Shown: piece by piece, positions 1-11,666 of the stretch | Layout of the letters: each line of letters starts with the position of its first letter | How positions within the stretch are numbered: the stretch's first letter is position 1 | Source of the DNA: Acidobacteriota bacterium | Lineage (GTDB): Bacteria > Acidobacteriota > Aminicenantia > Aminicenantales > Saccharicenantaceae | Assembly: GCA_039683095.1 (NCBI GenBank) | Contig: JBDKSB010000003.1 | Span: forward strand, 1 to 64,000 | Length of the DNA: 64,000 bases | Reading direction: 5' to 3' | Translations under genes and position numbers: made by a program | Notes under the pieces: model-generated | Told to the model about the DNA's origin: nothing | What the model saw: the letters and a program-made list of their open reading frames with translations, nothing else | The model's database searches: none

Positions 1-307
1 CCGCGGACTGGACGCGCTTGATCCGGGCGCTCGACGACGAGGCCTTCCGCTTGGCCGGCGGCGGCGGGGGCGGGGGGGGCGGCGGCGGCGGCGCCAGGAA
101 CGCGCTGTAGACCTCGACCGTGGGCAGTTCGCCGGTCGAGAGGAGTGGAACAACGATGGCCGTCACGATGAGGACGACGTGGAGGATCAGGGCGACGGGG
201 AAAACGAGGGCTTTCCGCTTCGTGCCCTTCTCGCCCACGAAGAACGAGTCCCTGAAGAGCGCGGGGACGGGGGCCGCTGCTCCTGAGGGCTTTTTCGCTT
301 CCGTCAT
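1..307 (-). CDS. TonB-like energy transducer, N-terminal part (cut by window edge)
   Basis: About 102 residues are visible and the C-terminus lies beyond the left edge. The protein has a short cytoplasmic segment, one hydrophobic helix at about residues 37-58, the junction LPTVEVYSAFLAPP, and then a run of about a dozen prolines followed by a Lys/Ser-rich stretch. This is the classic N-terminal layout of TonB family proteins, which are anchored in the inner membrane and pass proton-motive energy to outer-membrane receptors. The C-terminal receptor-binding domain cannot be seen, so a TonB-like protein of another role is possible. The ATG start is preceded by GAGGTAAC at a suitable distance. 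A separate promoter lies just upstream, so the gene need not depend on secF transcription. Confidence 0.75.
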   Translation of the reverse strand, partial: MTEAKKPSGAAAPVPALFRDSFFVGEKGTKRKALVFPVALILHVVLIVTAIVVPLLSTGELPTVEVYSAFLAPPPPPPPPPPPPAKRKASSSSARIKRVQSA

Positions 308-350
308 GATGTTACCTCATGCTCGGGATATTACAGAAACTCACGCCACT

Positions 351-379
351 AGTATAAAAGAAAAGTGACCCTTTGACAA
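351..379 (-). promoter_or_regulatory. Sigma-70-type promoter of the TonB-like gene
   Basis: On the minus strand TTGTCA (379-374) and TATACT (356-351) are separated by 17 bases, close to the sigma-70 consensus. It lies in the only gap between secF and the TonB-like gene and leaves room for the ribosome binding site. Confidence 0.65.
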
Positions 380-382
380 GGG
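355..382 (-). terminator. Possible weak terminator after secF
   Basis: Reading the minus strand downstream of the secF stop, CCCTTGTCAAAGGG can form a 5-bp hairpin followed by a T-rich run. The stem is short and overlaps the -35 box of the next gene, so this may be chance. Confidence 0.25.
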
Positions 383-386
383 AATT

Positions 387-1547
387 TTATCGTCTCCTCG
401 CATTTTTCGACCCGAACCAGCTCTGCCAGAAGAGCACGACCGGGCACGACATGTAGACCGTCGAGTAAACGCCCTCGATCGTGCCGATGAGCATCAGGAA
501 GGCGAAGTCGTTGATGACCTCGCCGCCGAAAAGAAAGAGCGCCATGACGGTCAGGAAGACCGTGCCCGAGGTGATGATCGTCCGGCCCAGGCACTGGTTG
601 ATCGAGATGTTCATGACGTCTTCCAGGGGCTTGCCGCGCATCAGCTTCTGGTTCTCGCGGACCCGGTCGAAGATGACGATGGTGTCGTTTATGGAGAAAC
701 CGACGATGGTCAGGATGCCGGCGATGATCGGCAGGTTGATCTCGCGGCTGGTGAACGAATAGATGCTCATCGTGATCAGGACGTCCTGGGCCAGGGTGAA
801 AATGGCCGCGACGCCGTTGGCGACCTTGAAGCGCAGGGCGATGTAGACGAGCATGCCCATGAGCGACCAGATCGTCGCCAGGACGGCCTTGCGCCGCAGG
901 TCGGACCCGGCCTGGGGGCCGACTGTCTCGCGGCTGAGGGTGGTCATTTTGCCGAGGTAGGTCTTGTCCTGGATATACGACCGGACCTCCGGCTTGAGCC
1001 CGAGGCCGTCGAGCTCCCGGAAATCGGCCACGATGCCGGCCGTGTTGCGCTGGGCTATTATCGCCCGGGCCGCCTCCGGGCCGGAGCCGGGGAAGGCGCT
1101 CTCGAGGAGCGCGGTCAGCGATCTTTCGTCGATGCCGTTGAGGTCGACGAGACCGCGGGCCCGCTCGGCCGTGCCGTCGTCGCCCTTGAGAGCGGCGATG
1201 ATCTTGTCGGCCAGGGCCTCGTGGGCCTCGATCTGCTCCTTGTCGCTCGGCTTGGTCCGGACCGATTCGACGGCCCGGATCTGGAACTCGCGGCCGCTCG
1301 AGCCGGATTTCTGGACCTGGCTCTTGCCCAGGCCGACCGTCTGGAGGAGGTCCCGGATATGGCCCTCGTCCGACGGCGTCTTGAGCATGATCCGGAGAAG
1401 GGTGCCTTCCCCGAAATCGACGCCGAGCTTGAGGCCCTTGAAGAAGGCGATGTTGATCACGCCGGCCAGGACGATGGCGAAGGCGAGGCCCAGGGCCAGG
1501 TACTTGTATTTCAGGAAGCGGATGCTGGGGGTCTTGAAGAGTTGCAT
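387..1547 (-). CDS. secF: Protein translocase subunit SecF
   Basis: SecF works with SecD and YajC at the SecYEG channel, using proton-motive force to help pull exported proteins out of the membrane. The 386 residues show a first membrane helix (about 15-36), the GVDFGEGT motif at 42-49, a periplasmic domain, and a five-helix C-terminal membrane domain with the family's GFSINDTIVIFDRVREN stretch. It is about 60 residues longer than the E. coli protein. The excess lies in the periplasmic domain at about residues 133-195 and looks like a helix-hairpin-helix unit (VDLNGIDERSL, then GPEAARAIIAQR). It follows secD with one base between them, so the two are almost certainly co-transcribed and translated together. 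Confidence 0.95.
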   Translation of the reverse strand: MQLFKTPSIRFLKYKYLALGLAFAIVLAGVINIAFFKGLKLGVDFGEGTLLRIMLKTPSDEGHIRDLLQTVGLGKSQVQKSGSSGREFQIRAVESVRTKPSDKEQIEAHEALADKIIAALKGDDGTAERARGLVDLNGIDERSLTALLESAFPGSGPEAARAIIAQRNTAGIVADFRELDGLGLKPEVRSYIQDKTYLGKMTTLSRETVGPQAGSDLRRKAVLATIWSLMGMLVYIALRFKVANGVAAIFTLAQDVLITMSIYSFTSREINLPIIAGILTIVGFSINDTIVIFDRVRENQKLMRGKPLEDVMNISINQCLGRTIITSGTVFLTVMALFLFGGEVINDFAFLMLIGTIEGVYSTVYMSCPVVLFWQSWFGSKNARRR

Positions 1548-1548
1548 G

Positions 1549-3093
1549 TCAGATACTCAGCTTCTTGGCGGATTTGCGGACCATCAGGTCGAAGAGAAGA
1601 TGTGAGATGAAGACGGCCGTGAACAGGTTGGCGAGCAGGCTGATCACCAGGGTCACGGCGTAACCCCGGATGGGTCCGGTGCCGAACTGGAACAGGAAGA
1701 CGGCCGAGATGATGGTCGTCAGGTTGGAGTCGAAGATGGCCGAAAAGGCCCGGGAGAATCCCTGCGTGATGGCGCTGGCCACGCCCTTGCCCACGGCCAG
1801 CTCCTCCTTGATGCGCTCGAAGATCAGGACGTTGGCGTCGACCGCCATGCCGATGGACAGGATGATGCCGGCGATGCCGGGCAGGGTCAGGGCGGCCTTG
1901 AAGTAGGCCAGCGCCCCGAACAGGATGAGGACGTTGAGGATCAGGGCGATGACCGCATTGGCCCCGGAAAGCTTGTAGAAGACGATCATGAAGGCCATCA
2001 CGGCGACGATGGCCACCAGCCCGGCCAGAAGGCCCTGGCGGATGGAGTCGGCGCCGAGGGCCGGGCCGATCGTCCTCTCCTCGAGGTACTTGATGCCGGC
2101 CGGCAGGGCGCCCGCCCTGAGGATGACGACCAGGTCGTCGGCCTCCTGGGGCGAGAACCGGCCCTGGATGACGCCGCCCTGGGCCCTCGAGATGCGGGCC
2201 TCGACGAGCGGGGCCGATTGGACCTTGTTGTCGAGGATGATGGCGATCTGCTTGCCGATGTTGGCCCCGGTGACCTGCTCGAAGCGGGCCCCGCCGTCGG
2301 AATTGAGGGAGAAGGAAACGGCCGGGTTGTTCCATTCGTCGGTGACCCGGCGGATCGTCCTCAGGTCCTTGCCCGTGACCACGGCGACCTTGTTGACGAG
2401 ATAGAAGCCGCCCTGGCCGCGCTTGGGATCGCCCCGGAGGACCTCGGCGTCGTCCGGGACCTGCCCGTTCGTCGCCTGGAGGAGGGTGGCCTCGTCGGGG
2501 GCCGGACCGGCCTTGACCAGCTTCCACTCGAGGATGGCCGTGACCTTGATGAGATCCTTGATCCTCTCGGGGTTGTCGACGCCGGGCAGCTCGACGATGA
2601 TCTTGTCGTTGCCCTGCCGCTGGATGAGGGGCTCGGAGACGCCGAGACCGTTGACGCGGTTGTCGATCGTCTCCTTGGCCTGGACGACCGACATGTCGCG
2701 GAGGGCTTGGGCCGCCAGCGGCTTGAGGCTCAGGTTGGCCCGGTCGCCGGTGAAGGAGTAGTCCCAGTCGCGGGAATACTGGTCGAACAGGTCGCGGGTC
2801 TTGCCCTCCTGGTCGGCCAGCGTGCCCTGGATCGAGATGCGTCCGAGACCTTCCTTGGCGAACTTCTGGTAGGTGAGGCTGTTCTTCTTGAACAGCTCCT
2901 CGAGCCGGGAGATCTCCTGGTCGGTCTCGATGTTGATGGCATCGTCGGTGATGACCTGGAGGCTCAGGTGGATGCCGCCCTTGAGGTCGAGACCGCGATG
3001 GATCTTGGTGTCGTTGAAGGGGTAAGCCAGGAAGATCGACAGGCCGATGACCGCCACCGCCAGGACGACCTTCCATTGCAGGTTCTTTTTCAT
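1549..3093 (-). CDS. secD: Protein translocase subunit SecD
   Basis: SecD is the larger partner of SecF in the proton-driven accessory complex of the Sec translocon. The 514 residues show an N-terminal membrane helix (about 7-24), the GLDLKGGIHL motif at 34-43, a long periplasmic region with the P1 and head domains, and a C-terminal membrane domain with AVDANVLIFERIKEEL. Length and order match the family. Its start is separated from yajC by 64 bases, and one base separates its stop from secF. Nothing unusual is visible in the coding region. Confidence 0.96.
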   Translation of the reverse strand: MKKNLQWKVVLAVAVIGLSIFLAYPFNDTKIHRGLDLKGGIHLSLQVITDDAINIETDQEISRLEELFKKNSLTYQKFAKEGLGRISIQGTLADQEGKTRDLFDQYSRDWDYSFTGDRANLSLKPLAAQALRDMSVVQAKETIDNRVNGLGVSEPLIQRQGNDKIIVELPGVDNPERIKDLIKVTAILEWKLVKAGPAPDEATLLQATNGQVPDDAEVLRGDPKRGQGGFYLVNKVAVVTGKDLRTIRRVTDEWNNPAVSFSLNSDGGARFEQVTGANIGKQIAIILDNKVQSAPLVEARISRAQGGVIQGRFSPQEADDLVVILRAGALPAGIKYLEERTIGPALGADSIRQGLLAGLVAIVAVMAFMIVFYKLSGANAVIALILNVLILFGALAYFKAALTLPGIAGIILSIGMAVDANVLIFERIKEELAVGKGVASAITQGFSRAFSAIFDSNLTTIISAVFLFQFGTGPIRGYAVTLVISLLANLFTAVFISHLLFDLMVRKSAKKLSI

Positions 3094-3157
3094 ATGACCT
3101 TCACTCTCGCGGGGATATTCGAGGCCGGGGAGGGGAGGCGGCCCCTCCGCCGGGGCC

Positions 3158-5697
<2,540 letters not shown>

Positions 5698-5699
5698 CT

Positions 5700-5728
5700 A
5701 GTAAACCCGGAATGGCAGGGGGTGTCAA
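5700..5728 (-). promoter_or_regulatory. Promoter of the ychF-tgt-yajC-secDF operon
   Basis: On the minus strand a perfect TTGACA (5728-5723) is followed after 17 bases by TTTACT (5705-5700). The expected start site, about seven bases on, is at or next to the GTG start of ychF at 5693, which implies a leaderless transcript. It is divergent from the lepB promoter about 60 bases away. Confidence 0.7.
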
Positions 5729-5763
5729 GGCGCGAGACCGACGGCCGGGCGCGCGGAACGTTC

Positions 5764-5792
5764 TTGATGTCCCCGCCGTTTTCCTTTATATT
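5764..5792 (+). promoter_or_regulatory. Promoter of lepB
   Basis: TTGATG and TATATT are separated by 17 bases, and the ATG of lepB follows 24 bases after the -10 box with a GAGGGA ribosome binding site between them. Confidence 0.7.
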
Positions 5793-5815
5793 AGGCTTTA
5801 ATCATCGTGAGGGAC

Positions 5816-6526
5816 ATGAGCAACGAAGCGAAAGACAGGAAGCCGAGGGACAAGAGCGTTTTCCGCGAGTATTTCGAGCTCATCGCCGAGACGGCGGTCT
5901 TCGTCTTCTTCGTCATGACCTTCGTCGTCCAGGCCTTCCAGATCCCCACCGGGTCCATGGAGCCGACCCTCCTCGTCGGCGATTTCCTCCTGGTCAACAA
6001 GCTGGCCTACACCCGGCCCGTCCTGCCGATCGAAGGCGCGATCCTGCCCCGCAAGCCGATCGAACGGGGCAACATCGTCGTCTTCAAGTATCCCAAGGAC
6101 CTGACCAAGGATTTCGTCAAGCGGGTCATCGGCCTGCCGGGGGAAAAGATAGAGGTCAGGGACAAGCAGGTCTATGTCAACGACAAGCCCCTCGACGAGG
6201 CCTACAAGGTCCACATCGACAGCCACATCAATTCCAAGAACGACTTCTACAACTACGACGAGATCATCCGCGATAATTACGGTCCGGTCACCGTGCCGCC
6301 GGACCAGCTGTTCGTCATGGGCGACAACCGCGACAACAGCATGGACAGCCGTTACTGGGGCTTCGTGCCCCTGGACTCGATCAAGGGGCGGCCCTGGGTC
6401 ATCTATTTCTCCTACAGGGCGGAGCGGGACTCTTGGCAGAAAACGGGCTTCCGCGACCGCCTCAGGAAGCTGGTCAGCTTCATCCCCAAGGCCCGCTGGG
6501 GCCGCATGCTCCGCATCATCAACTAG
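5816..6526 (+). CDS. lepB: Signal peptidase I
   Basis: This inner-membrane serine protease cuts signal peptides from Sec and Tat substrates. The 236 residues show one N-terminal membrane helix (about 24-41), the catalytic serine in IPTGSMEPTL (Ser47), the catalytic lysine in KRVIGLPGE (Lys102) and the conserved MGDNRDNSMDSR box. I chose the ATG at 5816 because GAGGGA sits just ahead of it. A GTG three codons upstream is in frame but would overlap that site. It has its own promoter and is divergent from the ychF-secDF operon, so secretion functions lie on both sides of this promoter region. Confidence 0.95.
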   Translation: MSNEAKDRKPRDKSVFREYFELIAETAVFVFFVMTFVVQAFQIPTGSMEPTLLVGDFLLVNKLAYTRPVLPIEGAILPRKPIERGNIVVFKYPKDLTKDFVKRVIGLPGEKIEVRDKQVYVNDKPLDEAYKVHIDSHINSKNDFYNYDEIIRDNYGPVTVPPDQLFVMGDNRDNSMDSRYWGFVPLDSIKGRPWVIYFSYRAERDSWQKTGFRDRLRKLVSFIPKARWGRMLRIIN

Positions 6527-6838
6527 GCCTCGGCCGGCCGGGGTGTCCTCGGGGATGGTCTCCGCTCGCCGGGCTGATCTTTCACGCCGTTCCGCACGCC
6601 GGACCCGTCGCCAAAAAAACCCGCTCGGCTTGCGCTGAACCTCGCTCAGACACGTTTTGGCGGTTTCCAGGGAAACTGCCCCCGCCCGGCTCCGGCTCCG
6701 GAACGGCTAGATCAGCTCTTATGCTCGCTTCGACGATCCCCTCGGACCCCGAAGCGCCGGCTTCCCTTTTTCGAGGTCCGGCGGATCGGTTCACGGCCGC
6801 GGGGGAAGCCGCCGATGATGACGGGATGTCGCTCCGGG
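6527..6838. other. Intergenic stretch between lepB and recD2
   Basis: No convincing gene is seen in either strand: the open frames have no recognisable domain and no good start. One imperfect hairpin at 6659-6680 (GGCGGTTTCC with its near-complement) has no T-run on the plus strand, so I do not call it a terminator. Confidence 0.5.
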
Positions 6839-6868
6839 TTGACGGGCCTTGGGGGAAACGCCTAACAT
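6839..6868 (+). promoter_or_regulatory. Putative promoter of recD2
   Basis: TTGACG (6839-6844) and TAACAT (6863-6868) are 18 bases apart. The expected transcript start is only about three bases before the ATG, so the message would be nearly leaderless. Confidence 0.45.
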
Positions 6869-6877
6869 GGGGCCGGC

Positions 6878-9070
6878 ATGAAGAAAGCGGAGCTGGTGAC
6901 CGGCCGGGAGTGCCTCGACGGCACGGTCGACGAGATCGTCTTCTACAATCCCGACAACGGCTACACGGTGGCCAAGTTCTCGACCGATGACGGCGAGCCG
7001 CTGACCATCGTCGGCTCGTTCCCGCCGCTCTCGCCGGGCGAGGTCCTGAGCATCCGCGGCGGCTGGGAGCTCAACCCGCGCTTCGGGCGGCAATTCAAGG
7101 TCGACCACTTCACCATGACCCTGCCGGCCTCGGCCAAGGGCATCGAGAAGTTCCTGGCTTCGGGGCTGGTCAAGGGCATCGGCCCCGTCCTGGCCGGGCG
7201 CATCGTCGCCGCCTTCGGGGCCGGGACCATCGATATCCTGACCCGCGATCCGGAACGCCTCCGCGAGGTCGGGGGCGTCGGCGCGGTCAAGCTCAGGGAG
7301 ATCCGCCGCTCCTGGGCCGAGCACCAGGACATCCGGGACCTGATCATGTTCCTCCAGGAACACGGCGTCTCGACCAGCCTGGCCACCAAGATCCACCGCC
7401 AGTACGGCGACCGGTCCTTCACGGTCCTCCGGGCCAATCCCTACCAGCTCAGCTTCGACATCTGGGGCGTCGGCTTCAAGACGGCCGACCAGCTGGCCCT
7501 CAAGCTGGGCCTGGACCCGGCCTCGCCCGAGCGGGTCAAAGCCTACATCCTCTATATGCTCGAAAAGGACAACGAGCAGGGCCACGTCTACTCGGCCGCG
7601 GCCGAGGTCGGGGAGAGGTGCGCCGCGGACCTCGCCGTGCCCTCCGAGAAATGCGAGCAGGCCCTGGCCGGGCTCATCAAGGGCGGGCAGGTCGTCGCCG
7701 AGAACGGGGCCGGCGGCACGGCCCTCTACCTGCCGTTCTTCCACCAGGCCCAGAACGAGGTCGCCCGGGCCATCCACAAGCTGGCCGGCTTCCCCTGCCA
7801 AGCCCCCGGCTTCGATCTCGACCAGGCCGTGGCCGCGACCGAGCGGGACCTCGGCCTGGCCTTCTCGCCGCTCCAGCGCCGGGCCATCCGCGAATCATTC
7901 GAGCGCAAGATCCTGGTCATCACCGGCGGCCCGGGCACGGGCAAGACGACCATCATCCGGGCCATCACCGACATCTATCGCAAGTGGGGCAAAGAGGTCA
8001 TCCTGGCCGCGCCGACCGGCCGGGCCGCCAAGCGGCTGGCCGAGGCCACCGGCCTGGACGCCCGGACCATCCACCGCGTCCTCGAGTTCCAGCCGAAGAA
8101 AGGGACCTTCAAGCGCAACGCGGCGAACCCCCTGCGCGGCGAGGCCCTGGTCGTCGACGAGTTCTCGATGGTCGACCTGCCGCTGATGTTCCACCTGCTC
8201 CAGGCTGTCCCGCCGTTCATGAGGCTGGTCGTCGTTGGCGACAAGGACCAGCTGCCTTCGGTCGGCCCCGGCAACCTGCTCCACGACATCATCGAGTCGG
8301 GCACGGTCGACGTCGTCCGGCTCGACGAGATCTTCCGCCAGGAGAAGGAGAGCCTCATCGTCGCCAACGCCCACCGGATCAACCAGGGCCTCGCGCTCCT
8401 TCGCCCGGAGAAGGACGACCGGGACGCCGACTTCTACTTCATCCGCCAGGACGACGAGAAGAAGGCCTTCCAGGCCATCGTCAAGATGTGCGCGAGTAGC
8501 GTGCCGCGCAAGCTCGGCCTGAGCCCGCTCTCGCCCCAGATCCAGGTCATCAGCCCGATGTACAAGGGGATGGTCGGCGTCGACAACCTCAACGCCGAGC
8601 TCCAGGCCAGGCTCAATCCCGGCGGGGAAGGGCTGCAGGCCGGGGCCCGCACGTTCAAGGCGCGGGACAAGGTCATGCAGGTCCGCAACGACTACGACAA
8701 GGACGTCTTCAACGGCGACATCGGCTCGGTCGTCCACGCCGACAGGGCCAAGTATCGCCTCTACGTCGATTATGACGGCCGGACGGTCTGCTACGAGAAG
8801 GACGAGCTGAACGACATCACCCTGGCCTACGCCGTGTCGGTCCACAAGGCCCAGGGCAGCGAGTACCAGGCCGTCATCATGCCCCTCATGACCCAGCACT
8901 TCATCATGCTCCAGCGCAACCTCTTCTACACGGCGCTGACCCGGGCCAAGAAGCTGGGCGTGGTCATCGGCTCGTACAAGGCCCTCTGGATCGCCGTCAA
9001 GAACGACAAGCCGGTCAAGAGGAACTCGCGGCTGAAGGACAAGCTGGCGGCGCTGGGGACGCCGCGTTGA
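6878..9070 (+). CDS. recD2: RecD2-type ATP-dependent DNA helicase
   Basis: RecD2 is a 5'-3' superfamily 1B helicase that, unlike RecD, works without RecBC and acts in DNA repair. The 730 residues begin with a small beta domain (about 10-85) followed by helix-hairpin-helix repeats ([33 protein letters not shown]). The P-loop is GGPGTGKTT at about 350-358, with Walker [10 protein letters not shown] and the late motif [16 protein letters not shown]. The long N-terminal region and the length are those of RecD2/YrrC rather than RecD. No recB or recC is nearby. There is no obvious ribosome binding site ahead of the ATG. Confidence 0.92.
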   Translation: MKKAELVTGRECLDGTVDEIVFYNPDNGYTVAKFSTDDGEPLTIVGSFPPLSPGEVLSIRGGWELNPRFGRQFKVDHFTMTLPASAKGIEKFLASGLVKGIGPVLAGRIVAAFGAGTIDILTRDPERLREVGGVGAVKLREIRRSWAEHQDIRDLIMFLQEHGVSTSLATKIHRQYGDRSFTVLRANPYQLSFDIWGVGFKTADQLALKLGLDPASPERVKAYILYMLEKDNEQGHVYSAAAEVGERCAADLAVPSEKCEQALAGLIKGGQVVAENGAGGTALYLPFFHQAQNEVARAIHKLAGFPCQAPGFDLDQAVAATERDLGLAFSPLQRRAIRESFERKILVITGGPGTGKTTIIRAITDIYRKWGKEVILAAPTGRAAKRLAEATGLDARTIHRVLEFQPKKGTFKRNAANPLRGEALVVDEFSMVDLPLMFHLLQAVPPFMRLVVVGDKDQLPSVGPGNLLHDIIESGTVDVVRLDEIFRQEKESLIVANAHRINQGLALLRPEKDDRDADFYFIRQDDEKKAFQAIVKMCASSVPRKLGLSPLSPQIQVISPMYKGMVGVDNLNAELQARLNPGGEGLQAGARTFKARDKVMQVRNDYDKDVFNGDIGSVVHADRAKYRLYVDYDGRTVCYEKDELNDITLAYAVSVHKAQGSEYQAVIMPLMTQHFIMLQRNLFYTALTRAKKLGVVIGSYKALWIAVKNDKPVKRNSRLKDKLAALGTPR

Positions 9071-9094
9071 CTCGACGTCCCGTTCAGATATAAT
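9067..9094 (+). promoter_or_regulatory. Promoter of the rubredoxin operon
   Basis: TTGACT and a perfect TATAAT are separated by 16 bases. The -35 box overlaps the recD2 stop codon. The start codon lies about 107 bases downstream of the -10 box, leaving a leader of about 100 bases in which I see no known riboswitch. Confidence 0.75.
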
Positions 9095-9200
9095 AAGGCC
9101 GTTCCCAGATCCCCGAGTTCGTGAAAGGACGCCCCTGCGATGGCCGGACCGGCGCCGGGTCCGGGAGACATGTCCTGACGGAGAACTGAAAGGAGAGGTC

Positions 9201-9362
9201 ATGGATAAGTACGAATGCACGGCCTGCGGCTATATCTACGATCCCGCCGTCGGGGACCCGGACCATGGCATCCCCCCCGGGACGAGCTTCGAGTCCCTCC
9301 CGGACAGCTGGGTCTGCCCGCAATGCGGGGTCCCCAAGGACCTCTTCCAGAAGCTCGCCTGA
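9201..9362 (+). CDS. Rubredoxin
   Basis: This small iron protein carries single electrons, often to oxygen- or peroxide-reducing enzymes in anaerobes. The 53 residues have the two iron-binding knuckles [10 protein letters not shown] near the start and CPQCGVPKD near the end, plus the conserved [11 protein letters not shown] and LPDSWVCP segments. Length is standard. AGGAGAG lies just ahead of the ATG. An FAD oxidoreductase that could reduce it follows 22 bases downstream, and rubrerythrin is encoded about 9 kb away. Confidence 0.97.
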   Translation: MDKYECTACGYIYDPAVGDPDHGIPPGTSFESLPDSWVCPQCGVPKDLFQKLA

Positions 9363-9384
9363 GCCGCCGGGAGCCTGAGCCGCC

Positions 9385-10596
9385 GTGAGGATCGTCGTCG
9401 TCGGAGGCGGGCTGGCCGGCACCATGGCCGGCAAGACCGTCCGTGAGCTCGACCCCGAGGCCGAGATCGAGATCATCGGCGAAGAACGTTATCCCTACTA
9501 CCCGCGGCCCAACCTGATCGAGTACGTGGCCGGGCGGCTGCCGCGCGACCAGATGTTCGCGTTTCCCGAGGGCTGGGCAGGGCGGCAGAGGATCGCCCTG
9601 AGGCTCGGCGAAAAGGTCGTCCGCGTCCGGCCGGCCGAACGGCGGGTCGAAACCTCGTCCGGCGCCGAGCTCGGCTATGACGCGCTCCTCCTGGCCACCG
9701 GCGCCCGGGCCGCCGTTCCGCCCGTGCCCGGCATCGACCGGAAAGGCGTCTTTGTCCTGAGGACTCTCGACGACGCCGAGGCCCTGATCGGGCGCCTCGC
9801 CTCGCCGCGGCGGGTGGCCGTCCTCGGCGGCGGGCTGCTCGGCCTGGAGATCGCCCGGGCCATCCGAAGCCGTGCGACGCCGTCCGAGGTCGAGGTGATC
9901 GAGTTCTTCGACCGCCTGCTGCCCCGCCAGCTCGACACGGCCGCCGCCGCCCTGCTCAAAGCGCACTTCGAGAAGGCCGGCATCGCCGTCCGGCTCTCCG
10001 CCGCGGCGACCGAGATCCTCGGCGGCGAGGAAGCGCGGGGCGTGGCCTTCAGGTCCGGCGGCGTCGCCGGGGCCGACACGATCGTCGTCGCCGCCGGCAT
10101 CAAGCCCGAGACCCGCGTCGCGGCGGAAGCCGGCCTCCGGGTCGGACGGGGCATCATCGTCGACGACCGCCTGAGGACCTCGGCGCCCGCAGTTTTCGCG
10201 GCCGGGGACGCGGCCGAGCACCGCGGCCGGATCCACGGCCTCATCCCGGCCGCCTTCGAGCAGGCCCGCGCCGCCGCCTACAACATCGTCGGCCAGGACA
10301 AGGCCTACCCGGGCACGATCGCGGGCAGCACCCTCAAGGTCGCCGGGGTGTCCCTGACCTCGGTCGGGGAGATCGACGCGGAGGGGCCCGGCTACGAATC
10401 GCACGTCCGTTCGGTCCCCGAAGAGGGGCTGTATAAAAAGATCGTCTTGCACAAGGGCCGGCTGGCGGGCGCGATCTGGATGGGCACGAAGAAAGGGGCG
10501 GCCGAGATCACCCGCCTGGTCGCCCTTCACAAGGATGTCGGGGAGTTCAAGGACGCCCTGCTCGCCGACGATTTCGATTTCTCGGAGCTCGCATGA
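9385..10596 (+). CDS. FAD-dependent NAD(P)H oxidoreductase, rubredoxin reductase-like
   Basis: The 403-residue flavoprotein has the FAD-binding VVVGGGLAGTMAG at the start, the ATGARAAVPPVPG motif, a second dinucleotide fold VAVLGGGLLGLEIA for NAD(P)H, and VFAAGDAAEH near the end of the core. This is the arrangement of NADH:rubredoxin oxidoreductases and the related NirB and NorW N-terminal domains. Its place just after rubredoxin makes electron transfer from NAD(P)H to rubredoxin the likely job, probably for removing oxygen or peroxide. The start is GTG. Its stop overlaps the start of the next gene by four bases (ATGA). Confidence 0.85.
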   Translation: MRIVVVGGGLAGTMAGKTVRELDPEAEIEIIGEERYPYYPRPNLIEYVAGRLPRDQMFAFPEGWAGRQRIALRLGEKVVRVRPAERRVETSSGAELGYDALLLATGARAAVPPVPGIDRKGVFVLRTLDDAEALIGRLASPRRVAVLGGGLLGLEIARAIRSRATPSEVEVIEFFDRLLPRQLDTAAAALLKAHFEKAGIAVRLSAAATEILGGEEARGVAFRSGGVAGADTIVVAAGIKPETRVAAEAGLRVGRGIIVDDRLRTSAPAVFAAGDAAEHRGRIHGLIPAAFEQARAAAYNIVGQDKAYPGTIAGSTLKVAGVSLTSVGEIDAEGPGYESHVRSVPEEGLYKKIVLHKGRLAGAIWMGTKKGAAEITRLVALHKDVGEFKDALLADDFDFSELA

Positions 10597-11630
10597 AAAC
10601 AAGAACCGTCGTCCTCGCGGCCGCGCTCGTCGCGGCCCTGGCCCGGCCGGGCCTCGGCCAGACCGCCGTTCAGACCCAGACCCAGACCCAGGCCGCCGCC
10701 CGGACCCAGGTCGGGGGCTATATGTCGCTCGAGTACATCAAGGGCCAGCCCGAGAGCGGCTTTCACCACGGAGCGATCGAGAACCTCCTGGCCGGCGTCC
10801 TGGCCGGCGGACAGATCGGGCAGAAGTTCGGATTCGCGGCCGAGGTCCAGGCCCGCGGCGTCGACACGTTCAGCCTGAACCAGGCCTGGGCCGGGTTCCT
10901 GCCGTCGCAGGCCTTCGCCGTCCGGGCCGGCCTCTACCTCGTGCCTTTCGGCGCCTGGAACACGGCCAGCCGGCCCTACGAAACGGTCCTCATCCGCACG
11001 CCCCTCGACCTGGAGTTCCTCTACCCGTCGAGCTGGCGCGACCTGGGCGTCCTGGTCCAGGGCCAGATCGGCGTCGTCAGCTACGCCGGCTACATCGGCA
11101 ACGGCCTGGCCGAGACGGCCGGCGACACGACGCTGGCCTATATCCAGCAGTTCCACGACAACAACCAGGACATGGCCAAGGGCGGCCGCATCGGGTTAGT
11201 CGCCGGCCAGGCCATCCAGGGCGGCGTCTCCTACTACTCGGGCAAGTATGACGACCAGAACATGCGCGACCTGACCCTGGAGGGCGCCGACTTCTCCTGG
11301 GTGACCGATCAATGGGAGGTCCACGGCGAATACGCCAAGGCCCTGGTCGAGAACCCGCAGCCCTACCCGCGCGGCGAGACCGAGGGTTGGCACGTCTGGG
11401 CCTGCATGAGCTTCAAGAGCCTCCAGCCGGTCGGCAGCTTCCAGAAGGTCCGGATGACGGACGTTTACCACGACGGCGGCGTCGATCTCGACCGGAGCCG
11501 CTGGAGCGCGGGGCTGCGCTACGTCCTGAGCCAGACGCTCTTCGTCAAGTTCGAATACGACTGGAACAAAGAGAAGGGGACCCAGCTCAAGAACAATCAA
11601 TGGCAGGTCCAGCTGGGGCTGAGCTTCTGA
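10593..11630 (+). CDS. Predicted outer-membrane beta-barrel protein
   Basis: The 345-residue protein has a Sec signal peptide (about 1-22, ending PGLGQ), a short Gln-Thr repeat, and then alternating strands rich in aromatic residues and glycine. It ends in QVQLGLSF, and a terminal phenylalanine is the usual barrel-assembly signal. Features such as FGFAAEVQARG, the stretch AVRAGLYLVPFGAWN and the closing strands resemble porin-like proteins of the phosphate-porin type. I cannot name a substrate. The four-base overlap with the flavoprotein gene implies coupled expression, which is odd for an outer-membrane protein. Confidence 0.7.
   Translation: MKTRTVVLAAALVAALARPGLGQTAVQTQTQTQAAARTQVGGYMSLEYIKGQPESGFHHGAIENLLAGVLAGGQIGQKFGFAAEVQARGVDTFSLNQAWAGFLPSQAFAVRAGLYLVPFGAWNTASRPYETVLIRTPLDLEFLYPSSWRDLGVLVQGQIGVVSYAGYIGNGLAETAGDTTLAYIQQFHDNNQDMAKGGRIGLVAGQAIQGGVSYYSGKYDDQNMRDLTLEGADFSWVTDQWEVHGEYAKALVENPQPYPRGETEGWHVWACMSFKSLQPVGSFQKVRMTDVYHDGGVDLDRSRWSAGLRYVLSQTLFVKFEYDWNKEKGTQLKNNQWQVQLGLSF
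10671..10694 (+). repeat. Short CAGACC tandem repeat
   Basis: Three CAGACC units plus one CAGGCC variant encode the Gln-Thr run just after the signal peptide of the barrel protein. Unit gains or losses would keep the reading frame. Confidence 0.7.
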
Positions 11631-11666
11631 GCCCGGCGGGCCTTCCCAGCAAAGGATAGCATCGAC

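Noticed and set aside
58-95. G/C-rich simple repeat at the left edge as a regulatory repeat
   Set aside because: It is simply the coding sequence of the polyproline run in the TonB-like protein.
6527-6838. Open frames in the gap between lepB and recD2
   Set aside because: No ribosome binding site, no domain and an irregular composition; they extend from or into shadows of neighbouring genes.
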